This document shows positions 1 to 9,496 of a stretch of 64,000 nucleotides of DNA, one piece after another (the first letter of the stretch is position 1; every line of letters begins with the position of its first letter). The notes below the pieces were generated by a model. That model saw only the letters and a list, made by a program, of their open reading frames with translations, was not told where the DNA came from and ran no database searches. A program made the position numbers and the translations under genes. The DNA comes from Kappaphycus alvarezii (Eukaryota; Rhodophyta; Florideophyceae; Gigartinales; Solieriaceae): contig NADL03000561.1 in the NCBI GenBank assembly GCA_002205965.3, positions 62,001 through 126,000 on the forward strand, in the 5' to 3' direction.

Positions 1-541
1 GGATTGGCTGGAACCCATTTGAAGTTGCATGTGTGCATGTCATGTTAAATACATGTGCCGATGGTCCTCCAGAAAGCCTTGGTACTTTCGCCGCTTTCCG
101 CGCTCGCCGCATTGAGACTGGTCATCGGGTTAAAAGTCCGGACTCTGGAGTGGGAGGGAGCGAGTGGATTGACGAATGTTATGTCGAAATAGTCAGTTCC
201 ACCTGCGGCCCCATGGCTCGAATGTCCGGTCTTGTCCGGTGTTGAAAATGCACACGCGGTTCGATGAAAGGGCGCCGGGCCGCCCGTCCGAGATCATTGC
301 CTAGCAAAGCGACCTGATTGTTGTGGCGATTATTGCGCCGGCATTCATAACGACAGTGCAGCAAATGATCCCCATGGATGTCTAATGTCTCAGGGCACCC
401 AGGCTTCGGGCAAGGACTGTCAGGGGCGAAAAACGGAGTTTGGCAGAAGTACTGCAGCCACCGTGTACACCGTACGAGTAGGAAACAAACCATACAGTAC
501 TGTACAATATGAGGTAATAATAATGTTTCTGGAGTGTACAC
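1..541 (-). pseudogene. LINE-like reverse transcriptase C-terminal domain, fragment
   Basis: The minus strand holds a zinc-binding plus nuclease-like block of the kind that follows the reverse transcriptase in many algal and oomycete non-LTR elements. In the 120-codon open frame (541 to 179) one sees a Cys pair (residues 44 and 49), GDHLLHC (57-63), RHN (72-74), a Glu at 94 and RPDI (104-107), then the start of the DxTV-like strand. This order (C-x4-C, GDH-x3-C, RHN, E, RPDI) is shared with the copies at 8.4, 33.5, 47 and 56 kb. A stop follows the last strand and no polymerase domain precedes it, so this is a broken 3' end. Role in the element is inferred (target DNA handling). The left side is cut by the window edge. 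Confidence 0.6.
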
Positions 542-1110
542 TCACTGACTGACTTTTGGTTGAGAACTAACTGGATGGTGAAGAGTAAACCATCTTTCAT
601 GATACTTACTGTAAGTACTGTATTTAGAATACAGTATCCAAATTACGTAGGTCCTCTTCCTGATATTTTTTCGTGGCACAATTCTAATGCATTTCAACCC
701 CCTTTGCTGCGAGCAGCCGTGACTTGCAGTAAAGCATCCAAACTTTTCCCCATGTTACCCTCGAACCATGATTGCTTTAGATTGTTAATTCAATTGAGAT
801 GGATCTTCATATAATATACCTTGCGTGCAGTTATGTCAAGGGTTTTTGCTTGAATTCCATGACAGCATGAAACTGCTATAAATAATCATTTCGCGCTTTG
901 TTTTCAACTTACATGGATTGTCAACGCGTCAGGTTCTTACCAGAAGCTTTTCTGATTAGCTTCTCCGTTACCTCCCTTCGCGTTTTCTCCTACATACTTT
1001 CTCCGAATCCCGTAAAGATTACACACATAAACAACATACTTTTAATCTCCGGAGGAGCTAATACGCGGCCCATACTGATAACGAAAATGCCAGGAGTGTG
1101 TAGCAGTGTT
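542..1110. other. No recognisable gene
   Basis: AT-rich spacer. The short open frames on both strands have no recognisable motif. Short TACTGTA-type palindromic words occur near 495-510 and 605-630. Confidence 0.5.
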
Positions 1111-1114
1111 ACCC

Positions 1115-1228
1115 TGTAGGTATGGACTCGTGACCTTTCCTGTAGTCCCGCCTGAATCGGTCTCCTTTTCAGACCCTCCAATAAACGAACCTATCCTTCG
1201 TCGCAGGGAGTAGCCGTCCTACATGCCT
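1115..1228 (+). repeat. Diverged relative of the 2.7/3.3 kb terminal repeat
   Basis: The stretch containing TTTTCAGACCCTCCAATAAA and TAGCCGTCCTACATGCCTAG follows the same order as the right arm of the inverted repeat at 3291-3382 (TTTTCAGACTCTCTAATACA ... TAGCCACCCTGCATCCCTAA). It is a diverged third copy, probably a lone terminal repeat. Confidence 0.4.
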
Positions 1229-1509
1229 AGTCAGAAAACCTCCCAAAAGCCTCGCCCCTTTTCCTCCCTCCACGCTCGGAGCGTAACATCCCGATGCTTT
1301 CTCCCAAATCAAGGAGGCGGCACGTTCGGGCGCCGGCCGAGCCTTGGGAGCAATACTTCTCAAGGTAAGGGCTATTCCCCTCCAACAACAGCCCAGGTTG
1401 GGGGTGACCTCGAAACCTGCCTGCTTGTCGAGGGCGCTACTAGCTATTTTCATTTGGCGGAAATGCCTTCTTGTTCATACCGTAGATCCTGCAACATGCT
1501 TTGAACGCA

Positions 1510-1853
1510 AATTTAGAGAGGACTGCCAATCTTCGCACAGCCAACGCAAAGTTCAAGACCCACAACACAAGCTGCCAAGGCGCCTGGTGTCCCCCTCTCA
1601 GCCCTCACGAGACCCTGGGCTTCCAATTCTAGCACCTGTTTTTGATTCCCGTTGTGCCCCTTCTCCGGAGACTGTGTTATTTATCGAAGACTGTGTACCC
1701 CGTGTTGCCAAGAAATGCCACACCTCGAACCCTATTATTCGCACGAGCATCTACCAGCATATCAGTTGCGCCTTCTGGTCTTCGGTGGATATGGCCATCC
1801 TGTCCCAAGCCCCACTACACATGACCGATTTGGTCCATCCAGTTAGCTCTTAA
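1510..1853 (+). pseudogene. LINE-like C-terminal fragment (paralogue of the 33 kb copy)
   Basis: The open frame ending at 1853 reads, over its last ~115 residues, in register with the minus-strand copy at 33.05-33.7 kb. Shared landmarks are QRKVQD, the stretch PSPET, a VPRV motif, IYQ and a terminal VHPV before the stop. The same end is seen in the 8.4 kb copy (IEELVPR, IYQRLSC, VHPVRY). It is therefore the extreme C-terminus of the LINE-like family, lacking the zinc block and polymerase. The upstream part of the open frame (1344-1500) shows no similarity to these copies and is not supported as part of the gene. Confidence 0.55.
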
Positions 1854-2163
1854 CTGAATAGTCAGTCAGTCGGTGTGGTGAACATTTATTTTGACACCTG
1901 ACTAAAAGCCACCGTTAGGGCTATGTTGTCAGGGTAATCTTGCAAGTGGATCCTGTAATGTAGAAAAGACAAGAATCTTGCTCGGCTGGAATTGAATCTG
2001 CGTCATAAGGGCATATTCAGGAAGCATATGGAAGAGAGATGCCATGTAGTGGCCGCTAGCGATGAGAATATAGTACAGTAATGGAGTCCCGTAGCTGTAA
2101 GAGCTGTCTGTCGGTAAGGGCGTTGTTCCGGAGTAGTTCCATGGTCCGGATGGCAGCTGTATG

Positions 2164-2206
2164 GGGAAAGGTTTGGGTGGTTTACTCTTGGAAGATATAT
2201 CTGATC
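2164..2206 (-). repeat. Short dispersed motif, minus orientation
   Basis: Read on the minus strand this is the CTTCCAAGAGTAAA / CACCCAAACCTTTCCCC motif. It is almost identical to the plus-strand copy at 5173-5214, with relatives at 3587-3625, 3681-3719 and 3776-3825. The 2164 and 5173 copies are about 3 kb apart in inverted orientation. Confidence 0.6.
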
Positions 2207-2494
2207 TATCCCATGGTTTTCCAGACACCTACAATCGACTCAAAAAGGTATGCCGACTCAGTAATGGGGAAGGACCTTTATGAGGCGTTGTCGTTGGCAC
2301 TGGTTGATGTGGGAGCCAGTGCAAAAATCAGCGAAGTGCGAGGAGACGCGGGTGCCCCCTGAGGATGGTGGAGGTGAGGAAAGATTGGAAAGATCCAATT
2401 CGTGTCGTGGCGGTTGCCTGGCGGGGTTACAGCGACGTTGGCAGTCGGTGCACACTCGACATATGGGGGGGGGGAATTTGGTGCTTTACTGATT

Positions 2495-2690
2495 AGGATT
2501 CCTTCCCTGCTTCCCGTCGCGGTTCCGCACCTCAACAGGAGCTTCGCGACTTCGTTACCCGTTTTGTGTTTAGTCTCCAAGTGATGCAGGCGCGACTGGT
2601 TTCCACCCGCCGCCCGCATTCGTAGTTAATTTCTGCATACCCTCCGCACGCTTCTGTGCCATACTGCACAACTCGTAAAGATCAACTACC
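2495..2690 (+). pseudogene. 3' tail of the LINE-like element (paralogue of the 47 kb gene)
   Basis: After a stop codon near 2494 the plus strand encodes about 40 residues ending in RRPHS-stop at about 2626, including SRRGS, PQQELRDFVTRF and FSLQ. These match the last residues of the minus-strand gene at 47065-47880 with few changes. Similarity continues past the stop for roughly 50 bases (TTAATTT, CCTCCGCACGC), so a conserved 3' untranslated region was copied too. This is a 5'-truncated copy, as expected from target-primed reverse transcription. Confidence 0.75.
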
Positions 2691-2692
2691 AC

Positions 2693-3382
2693 TGATTAGG
2701 GAGGTAGGACGGCTATTTTCCGAAGACTATAGTAGGAGGGGCAGGTCTGCGTATTAGATAGTCTGTAAATGAGGCAGAGTGATGAGGTACGACTTAGCAG
2801 GGCTGGTGTGAGGCCGGCATTAGTAATGAGTAAATATCTTTCGCTCTCGTAGTAAACCAACCCCTTTCAACCCTTTTAATAACATGACTACCAAAGTTTG
2901 CGATGCATTTCAGATGAACAGAATCAACGCAGTGTTATGCTCTCACAGTGATGTTGCGGTTCTCTGGAATATCATGTTAGGGTTTACTTGATGTTGCGGT
3001 TGAGGTTCTGTGAATGGCAGCAAAGTCATACTTTCAAGAATACACTGCATTAGTGCCAGATATTTATGGGATCGACCACTGAGGAACGTGGCCGTTGGGG
3101 CGATGGAGGCCTATGGCAAGGTCCGAGCGGTGCGTACTCTAAGGCACGCAGCCGCGGCCGTAATGTCCAGCGCAACTTGCCTCCTTGCCGACCTTGAGAC
3201 GGCTTTTCACGGAAAATTAAGAGGTACTGGTGGTCACCCTGTTGGATATTCCGGGCCACAACCTACCATATTTTTCAAATATTAAATCACCGTACATCAT
3301 GACTCTGCCTCATTTTCAGACTCTCTAATACACAGACCTGCCCCTCCAAGTCTTCGGAAAATAGCCACCCTGCATCCCTAAT
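2693..3382. mobile_element. ~690-bp element with ~95-bp terminal inverted repeats
   Basis: Left arm 2693-2790 and right arm 3291-3382 are inverted copies of each other. Each starts GATTAGGGA (reading inward) and carries CTATTTTCCGAAGACT, GGGGCAGGTCTG and TGAGGCAGAGT. The ~500 bases between them contain short open frames without recognisable domains, so the element is probably non-autonomous. A target-site duplication is not obvious at either boundary. Confidence 0.55.
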
Positions 3383-3586
3383 CGGCAAAGCACCCCAGTT
3401 TTCCCCACATATGTCCCCCTGAGTGTACAAAGGTACGTATCACGTGACAGCCGTCATGTCCAATGCGCCCTGCTTGATGGCTGGCCTGCAGGCGTCCTTT
3501 TGGGGAGCGCGCATAGTTCCTCCCACATTACTGCGTCGGCACACCTTTTTGAGTCGATTGTGATTCTTTCGGAAACTTTACGATAG

Positions 3587-3830
3587 ATCGATGATATCTT
3601 CCAACAGTAAAAAAACCCAAAGTTTCCCACGTGACAGCCACTCTGCGAGGTTCAACCAAAATCTAGAATACACTAAACGGGAAAGGGTTCGGGGTTTACT
3701 GTTGGAAGATATATTTGATATCGTAAATGAACCCCTCCTTTCCCTCTTCCCAATTGGAGACTTTAGGGTAGTTCGAATATATCCTCCAACAGTAGAAACA
3801 CCCAAAATCTTTCCCCTAATTGGAAGAATC
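3587..3830. repeat. Three nearby copies of the CTTCCAACAGTA motif in alternating orientation
   Basis: Plus-strand copies start at 3596 and 3788 and a minus-strand copy lies at 3681-3719. Each combines TTCCAACAGTA with a following CCCAAA...TTTCCC block. The first two form an inverted pair with ~50 bases between the arms. Confidence 0.55.
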
Positions 3831-4037
3831 TTTACTTCAACGAGGACCTATCGTGTGCACTGCAGGTCTGATTATACGGCTAAGAATTAAACGGATATTC
3901 CACGTCGGCCAAGTGCAGTGGGGCTCGCGATAGAATCGCTATTACAATAGAAGACCACAATATGCAACTTATGCGCTGATAAAGACGAGGGCCATTTCTC
4001 TAGACTCCGTAATTGGAGTTGAAAGGTATTTTGATTG

Positions 4038-4046
4038 GTATAAATA
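4038..4046 (+). promoter_or_regulatory. TATA box of the cysteine-rich gene
   Basis: TATAAATA lies about 130 bases upstream of the first in-frame ATG of the cysteine-rich gene, at a distance that allows a short 5' leader. Confidence 0.5.
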
Positions 4047-4169
4047 CTGGCGAAGGTACTTCAACCCGAACGGAGGTTCTAGTAACTTAGCCAAGGTGAT
4101 CATCGCACCAGGAGTCTAACTCCCAGGAATTAACTTTCGACTAATTTCCTACCCTCATCCATTCAATTT

Positions 4170-4743
4170 GTGAGAGTTTCGCCGCATCACATCCAAACAT
4201 CAATGATGAAGGTCTCTAGTCTCATTGCCCTGTTTGCACTTATTTCGATCGGGGTTTCAGAGGATGCTGTTAAAGAGGCCGAGATACCCTTCCAAGGTAT
4301 GAAGAAGTCCGAAACCTCGGTCCGTCAAACATGTGCCGGCAGCAATGACATCTGCCTCACCAATACCTCCCTGGATAGATTCACATGCTGCGTTGGTTTC
4401 ACGTGCGTCTCAAACAGGTACGAGATCTTTAAGCGGATATTCCACCATCCCGCAAACGTGTCGTAGTGCCGGAGATTCCTGCCGCTCGGTCCCACGCACT
4501 AGCCGTTGTTGCCGCAACCTGGAATGCAGAAACGGGAATTGTTGCGCACAACTTGCGGGCCGATGTACCACGTTGAGAGATTGCTGCCAGCCGAGGCAGG
4601 CGGGTTTCCTTATTACTTGCCAATCCGGCCGGTGTACTTTCTGTGGAGGAAGTGGTGGTCGGTGCTCGTTCTCGCGCCCCTGTTGCAGGGATTTCATTTG
4701 CAGTAGAGGCAGATGCCGCTCACTCATTAGTTTCCTCTTCTAG
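4170..4743 (+). CDS. Secreted multi-repeat cystine-knot (knottin-like) protein, frame broken
   Basis: The gene encodes a small secreted protein with about four cysteine-rich repeats. The likely start is the ATG pair at 4203/4206, just before a hydrophobic signal peptide (SSLIALFALISIGVS); an upstream ATG exists at 4170. Repeat 1 (about 4330-4415) shows C-x6-C, a CC pair and C-x3/4 spacing. Repeats 2-4 lie in another frame (about 4458-4725) with the same C-x6-C...CC...C...C spacing, characteristic of inhibitor-cystine-knot folds. The two frames meet between 4416 and 4458. A GT-AG intron at 4418-4466 (49 bp) would keep the phase but would remove the first cysteine of repeat 2, so either a different junction is used or a small indel broke the gene. 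The role (protease inhibition, defence or structural) cannot be told from sequence. Confidence 0.6.
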
Positions 4744-5017
4744 ATATTGAGGGTCTCTCCTACGAGCCTGTTACGGAGCCCGTCCGCGAAAAATTCGCAG
4801 ATGTGAGTGGCGCAAATTAGTGGTGCGAAATCCAATTTCTACAAAATCATCGAGGTGTTCAAAGGTGAACAAGTAGTGTAGTATTTATTAATGTATATCC
4901 AATATCCTCCTTGCGTGGACATGTTCATTATAATTGCGTAAAAGGGTCAAGCCAATATGGCTATGTTTCATGAACCAAAGATATATCCATGGGAGGGATA
5001 ATGGAATAACTAAATTA

Positions 5018-5095
5018 CCAGCACGACATCCCTCAGGGAGCAGCTGACCATATTTTTCATGCATTAAAAACACCCCAAATTTCCCCCTAAATTGA
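5018..5095 (+). repeat. Dispersed repeat, CACGACATCCCTCAGGGA family, copy 1
   Basis: This ~80-bp block reads CACGACATCCCTCAGGGA, CAGCTGACCATATTTTTCAT, then ATTAAAAACACCCC and a C/T-rich end. It recurs almost unchanged at 5478-5545 and 13729-13800. A diverged relative follows the hairpin at 25861. Confidence 0.75.
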
Positions 5096-5172
5096 ATGAC
5101 ATGACAACAAAAATTTATATCTGCGTGCCCGGACATTGGATGTCATGTGGAATGACAACTTAATTGACATAT

Positions 5173-5214
5173 ATCGGATATATCTTCCAAGAGTAAAACA
5201 CCCAAACATTTCCC
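5173..5214 (+). repeat. Short dispersed motif, plus orientation
   Basis: GATATATCTTCCAAGAGTAA followed by ACACCCAAACATTTCCCCC. It is the inverted partner of 2164-2206. Confidence 0.6.
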
Positions 5215-5454
5215 CCTTAATTGACGAGATAGCAGCTTTGGATGCTTCAAGAGCTAGCTGCAAAGACTTTGTGAAATAATAACAACGAGATGCTACCCGT
5301 AGTTACAGATTATGGAAAGTTACGAATAGAACCCAAAATGTATCAGGGTTGTGTTGCTACCAAATCGACACTTAGCAGTATTACTCTGCAATTCACTACC
5401 ACCATACAAGTGAATCCAGTCAGTTTTCTAGCGTTTGACGGCTTCCCGCCAATC

Positions 5455-5545
5455 CTTTACATTGTAAGCCTTTACCATCACGACATCCCTCAGGGAACAG
5501 CTGACCATATTTTTTATGCATTAAAAACACCCCAAAATTTCCCCA
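5455..5545 (+). repeat. Dispersed repeat, CACGACATCCCTCAGGGA family, copy 2
   Basis: Identity with the 13.7 kb copy extends further left than copy 1 (TTTACATTGTAAGCCTTTAC). The two therefore share a longer parent segment. Confidence 0.75.
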
Positions 5546-5774
5546 AGTTTACTGGGTACCAGCCAGCTTTTCTCTTACAGTAAATGAACCCTCCGTGTGC
5601 TCTTCCACTCTCCACGCTTGGGACTTCGCCAACCGGGTTGCAACTGGCATTGCCGCACGGGCAGCCATTCCGATTGCTGATGCGCAGCGAACATTGTTCG
5701 CTCGTCACGCGTTGAGACTTGTCCAGAATAGCGCCAGTTGTTTGTTGGAAGGAGCTTTAAGCGACACTTAGGCC

Positions 5775-5835
5775 GCAACTTGAAATTGTGTATACAGTGT
5801 ATTCCAGAGAACCTCCGTTCTGAGGGTATATGTAA
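5775..5835 (-). repeat. Paralogue of the Harbinger target site (empty site)
   Basis: On the minus strand this reads GGAGGTTCTCTGGAATACAC and then ACACAATTTCAAG. The same sequence, GGAGGTTCTCTGGAATATAC then GCAAT, precedes the Harbinger element at 36.2 kb and AATTTCAAG follows it at 45.06 kb. This copy has one AAT where the element is flanked by two. Confidence 0.7.
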
Positions 5836-6152
5836 TACAAAGAATGGTCCCCCCCTCATGTAATACAGGAAATGGTCCTCCCCTTCTCCCTTCGTGTAAT
5901 CTAGCATCCTACAAAGATCCTGCCCCTAACTTCTCCAACCGTCCTTTCCAAATTTACTTCCATTTTATCTAGATATTTTTATACTGTATTTAACCCTTTG
6001 AATCGACCCCGAATCAAGTTCCTTTTCCCTTTTAGCTTACCTCCTACTCCAAATTCACCTATTTTTGAGACGAAGGGCGCAAATGCACTACTGCAAAATA
6101 CCTTGCAGATTTATTTTACCTATTTCTAATCTATAGAACCTGCCCCGGTAGC

Positions 6153-6161
6153 CTATTTAAA
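6153..6161 (+). promoter_or_regulatory. TATA-like box ahead of the acidic ORF
   Basis: CCTATTTAAACCCC lies about 115 bases upstream of the ATG at 6271. The corresponding position in the solo LTR has decayed to CCTATTCTAACCC. Confidence 0.4.
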
Positions 6162-6270
6162 CCCCTTTATTCCAAGTTCCAATTGCCCCCGATCATTTTA
6201 CTCATCACCCCTTTTCCCCCACACACCCAAAACACCCTACATTGCCTCCCATTCCCTAACGTCTGTCAAA

Positions 6271-6846
6271 ATGAACAACCTTCGCCCCTCCGCCCCCATC
6301 TCCAAAAACCACACTTCCCGTCCCATCAATGGCCTTCGTCTCGCCGCCTACGGGCCAACCGATGCCGACGAATACATCCGGTGGCAAACAAAGAAGCAAA
6401 TTGTCGAGTTCGCTCGCCGCCTCTTCATAGAAGAAGAGGCGAGGGAGGTAAGTGAGGATGAGGCTGAGAGAGTCGAGGAGGAAAGCGGGGAGTCCTTCGA
6501 GGAATGGGCAGCCCCGGAGTTGGTCTACGAGATTAAGGAGGGAGAGGAGGATCAGGATGGGGTCGATGAGGGGGTCGATGAGGACGGCGATGAGGTCGAC
6601 GATGAGGACGACGGTGAGGACGACGATGATGAATCACAGGAAGGTATGGGAAGGGTTGGAATGGGGGAGTGTATGGAACAAGTGGTACCGTCTATGGAAC
6701 CTGAAGGGGATATCTTTAGTATTTTAGATATCTCCCAGGAGGAAATAGATAGTTATGAGCCGCTCGCAGATATTTGTGGGGATTGCTTGGACAGCATGGA
6801 TATTTTGGAAGAGCTGTTTGGATCTGATTTAGAGAAGGGGAAGTAA
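6271..6846 (+). CDS. Acidic 191-residue protein encoded inside an LTR
   Basis: An intact open frame lies within the LTR, upstream of the LTR's own TATA region. The N-terminal half (residues ~20-75) holds the conserved INGLRLAAYG, TDADEYIR and RRLFIEEEAREVSEDE. A long Glu/Asp run follows (~75-120), then a conserved tail with EICGDCLDSM-like residues (ICGDCLDSMDILEELFG). The diverged copy at 19136 preserves head and tail while the acidic run varies in length, which suggests past selection on the ends. No known domain is recognised. The codons for REVSE contain AGGTAAGTGAGG, a perfect splice-donor consensus kept in both copies, so a spliced transcript may start here. Charge suggests a nuclear or chromatin-interacting protein, but that is inference only. 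Confidence 0.7.
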   Translation: MNNLRPSAPISKNHTSRPINGLRLAAYGPTDADEYIRWQTKKQIVEFARRLFIEEEAREVSEDEAERVEEESGESFEEWAAPELVYEIKEGEEDQDGVDEGVDEDGDEVDDEDDGEDDDDESQEGMGRVGMGECMEQVVPSMEPEGDIFSILDISQEEIDSYEPLADICGDCLDSMDILEELFGSDLEKGK

Positions 6847-6974
6847 GAGGACAAAATTGATTGTTAGTTTCTTAAGTATCTTTTGCTTAGAGTATATTGT
6901 CCACAAAAAGTATTTTTAGGCATTTCCTGGTATCTTCTGTAGTTTTGTTCGGACTTTCGGGGTAGTCGAAAGTC

Positions 6975-6982
6975 TATATAAG
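6975..6982 (+). promoter_or_regulatory. LTR TATA box
   Basis: TATATAAG in the context AAAGTCTATATAAGC, conserved in the solo LTR (about 19816) and in the minus-strand LTR at about 23545. It is the probable promoter of the genomic retrotransposon RNA. Confidence 0.6.
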
Positions 6983-7218
6983 CTGAGTAAACTGCTTCCT
7001 CCTTGAGAGGTCAAGCAAGTTGGCAGACAACGTCAAGTCAAGGCCCTTGTGATTTCTCTCGAATGCAGAGGAGAATGTTTCAAAGAACGTTGCATTCGAT
7101 CTGATGGTGGACACAATGGACCTTTTTGTTTGATTCAATGATAGCTCTCGAGTTTCTTTGTCTAACAAAAGGGGTTTTAATGGTTCTTCAATGACTGGAA
7201 CTGACTGGGGACCTTCAA

Positions 7219-8175
7219 TCAGTTCCTCCGGGCTTTTGGGCATTTTTTGGCCATGTGTCCTTTCTGTCTGCACCTTACACAGAGCCCTTCGCGCATACAT
7301 CTTTCAAGTTCTTCTTTGTCAAGCTTGTGTAAATTGGGAGTGTTTCTTTTCAGCCCCGGTATCACTTCTACGTTCCCAATTTCCATTGGTACAGGACTGC
7401 TGGTTCCAGCAAAAGAGCTCCCATTTCCATTCCTTCCTCCAGAAGACTTTGGTAGGTTACCGGGTCCAGAACGCCGATAGGCCGACTCCACTCGCTCAGC
7501 ATCCCTCATTAGATCGGAGAGGTTGACGGATTCTTTGGTGCACAACGCCTTCCAGATATAGGGCTTTAAACCGCGAGAGAAACGATCTATCTGGTCTTTA
7601 ACTCCAATATCGGGGATGTCGAGTATAATTTTGTTGAAGTCTTCGTTGAAGGTAGGAACGTCTTTGACTTGTTTCCAGCAGGAGAGTTTGTCTCGAGCGA
7701 TCTTCTCTTTGCTCAGCGTTTCAAAACGCTGGATCAAAGCAACCTTCAAGTTCTGCCAGGAATTTATTCCTTTCCCTTCTTCTATCTTGGAGTGGACCAT
7801 CCACCATTCATGGGCATTTCCAGCCAAGTACCTGAGTGATATGTGTAGGGGTCCATTGCCATCATTTACCCCCAGGTAGCTGTCCATTTGAACCCACCAG
7901 CTGGCAATTGATCCTTTCCCAGTGAATGTAGTTGGATTGTTTTTCTTTGGGCCAGCCTGACTGTCCACTAGGGCATTACTTGACGAACTGGCCTAGTTTC
8001 GGGCGTTTACGAGTTCAGATTCTAAGGAGGATACCTTTTGCACTGCAATAGAAAGCTCTGATCTGTGTGCGCAAATTTGGTTATTGGCGTGCTCCAGATT
8101 CTGCTGCAACTGAAGCACCATTTGCGTAAGGGACTCTAGGGTGACTTGCGGCTGATCCATAGGGACTAGGTTCAC
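7219..8175 (-). pseudogene. Ty3/gypsy Gag with one CCHC knuckle, one nonsense codon
   Basis: From the ATG at 8175 the minus strand encodes a ~318-residue Gag. It has a heptad-like N-terminus (LESLTQMVLQLQQNLEHANN, coiled coil), a capsid-like domain with LAGNAHEWW, and the zinc knuckle CVRCRQKGHMAKKC near the end. One in-frame TAG at 7993-7995 separates the first 60 residues from the rest. After the stop at 7219 another frame (7000-7200) continues with Pro/Glu-rich, possibly protease-proximal sequence, then meets the LTR fragment at about 7045. No protease, reverse transcriptase or integrase is found. The capsid (AxxWW) and PMEIGN motif resemble the chromovirus Gag at 40133. Confidence 0.8.
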
Positions 8176-8420
8176 AACGGCAGTAACTGTGTTTGTCCTG
8201 GTATCGGAGAGAAGTTTCCGACTTTAAACGTGCACACGTGGCAATACGTGTACACCATTTCTGTACCACTTGAGGTAACAGAGAGTTTCCTATATGGTTC
8301 TTGGACTAACTACTCACGTGGCGAAGCCTCCAGCAAGTTGATTTTTCAAAATGCCAATGAAGTGAAGATGTTTAATGCGTTCAGTATCTACTGTGGACTT
8401 CGCACGTCCTAACTATACGG

Positions 8421-9056
8421 TTAATATCTAACCGGATGTACTTCGTCGTCCGTGCGCATCGGTGCTCGCCACAGGATAGCTTCAGCGATGGAGGACCAGA
8501 GGGTGCAACTTAGTCGCTGGTAGATACGGCGGCGGATAACTCCAGGTGTCAAGTGAAACTTGGACGCGATGCGCGGAACTAACTCCTCGATAAATGCAAT
8601 AGTTCCAGGGAAGGGCACCAAGGGAATCAAACGCCAGAGGTCGAAACGTGAATTTTGGCGTGTAAGGCGCAGAAGATGGGCCAGTCGATGGAGCGGGCAG
8701 TCGTCTGGCAATGTTGCGTTCCAGGGTTGTAACCTTGTCGCGGGCCGCCAGTTCAGCAGCGCCTCCGGCAACCTGGGTCGCCTTGGTGCGAACTGCGGCC
8801 TTGAACGGTGAAACGTCGGTGATGTCACAGGCAATGGGGCGCAACGTTGTGCCTTCCGGGGTTGGTGGTGGTTGTACAAGGATATCGGCGGGTGGAGCTC
8901 AGTGCCCGGGACGAGGAACGGAACCTCTTGCCGAGTATCCAGACCCGCGGCGCGGGTAACGTACGTCGCAATCGCATTACATAGCGAGTTGTGGCGGTGA
9001 CGACGGCCGAAACCAGGGCAGCAGAGGTCGGCGGCGTGATCCCCGAGGGTGTTCAA
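8421..9056 (-). pseudogene. LINE-like RT C-terminal domain (copy 4)
   Basis: The minus strand reads TLGDHAADLC (zinc block), RHN and AAGLDT, then shifts frame. In the second frame (8844-8482) it reads DITDVSP, KATQVAGGAAELAARDK and FDSLGA. It then returns to the first frame for IEELVPR, IYQRLSCTLW and a terminal VHPVRY-stop. The order matches the intact 47 kb gene (GQHAL, RHH, DVSIAQP, AAGAAATLAEREK, YGALG, FVTRFAFSLQ). At least two frame changes make it a pseudogene. The upstream polymerase is absent. Confidence 0.65.
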
Positions 9057-9127
9057 GGGGTAACAATGATTTTTGAAAAAATTGTGATTTATAACCTGAT
9101 TGGCTCTCCTCGCACCTTCAAATTTCG

Positions 9128-9203
9128 GTCCTGGTGACCTAGTGGTTAAGTGTAAGCAGCTCCTGATGAAGTGCTCGCGGGTTCAAATCCGCCAGGAGCA
9201 CGT
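9128..9203 (+). other. tRNA-like sequence with A and B boxes
   Basis: GACCTAGTGGTTAAG resembles an A box and GGTTCAAATCC is a perfect B box, about 45 bases apart. A T-arm-like hairpin (GCGG / CCGC) has an 8-base loop, and GCTCCTG can pair with CAGGAGC. A full cloverleaf with a normal anticodon arm could not be drawn and no T-run terminator follows. A tRNA pseudogene or a SINE head is more likely than a functional tRNA. Confidence 0.35.
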
Positions 9204-9496
9204 ACAAAAAGTTCCTTCTCTGACGTAAGGGTTGACGTCAGTCACGTCGGGTGCGTCATAGTAGCCCTTCTTCCGATTCTTGCTTTGCGGTGGTTGTCCT
9301 GACTAGGTCCTGATGATGATACGGACTTAAAATCGTAAGTCATACTACAAGGATCTGGGGGCAGCAGAGGAAAGCTTGCAATCACAGTGGAAGGGTGAAC
9401 ACAACACACACACGAAGTCGATTGAAAAATGAACTTATTGCTCTATTTTCCTTTTTGTTACTCAAAAACAAGCAATTTTAATGGAAAATAAAGATA

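Larger units (their letters stand above)
5850..7045 (+). mobile_element. LTR fragment (copy 1), carries an acidic ORF
   Basis: This stretch is co-linear with the solo LTR at 18700-20131 from the upstream pyrimidine-rich region (CCAAATTTACTTCCATT) through the ORF and the TATA region (AAAGTCTATATAAGC) to GCAAGTTGGCAGACAAC. Similarity stops near 7045, where an unrelated gag remnant in the opposite orientation begins. The LTR is thus truncated on its 3' side. Its 5' edge is approximate. Confidence 0.7.

Noticed and set aside
9220-9265. CRE-like TGACGTCA words as a promoter
   Set aside because: No gene start follows on either strand within a plausible distance.
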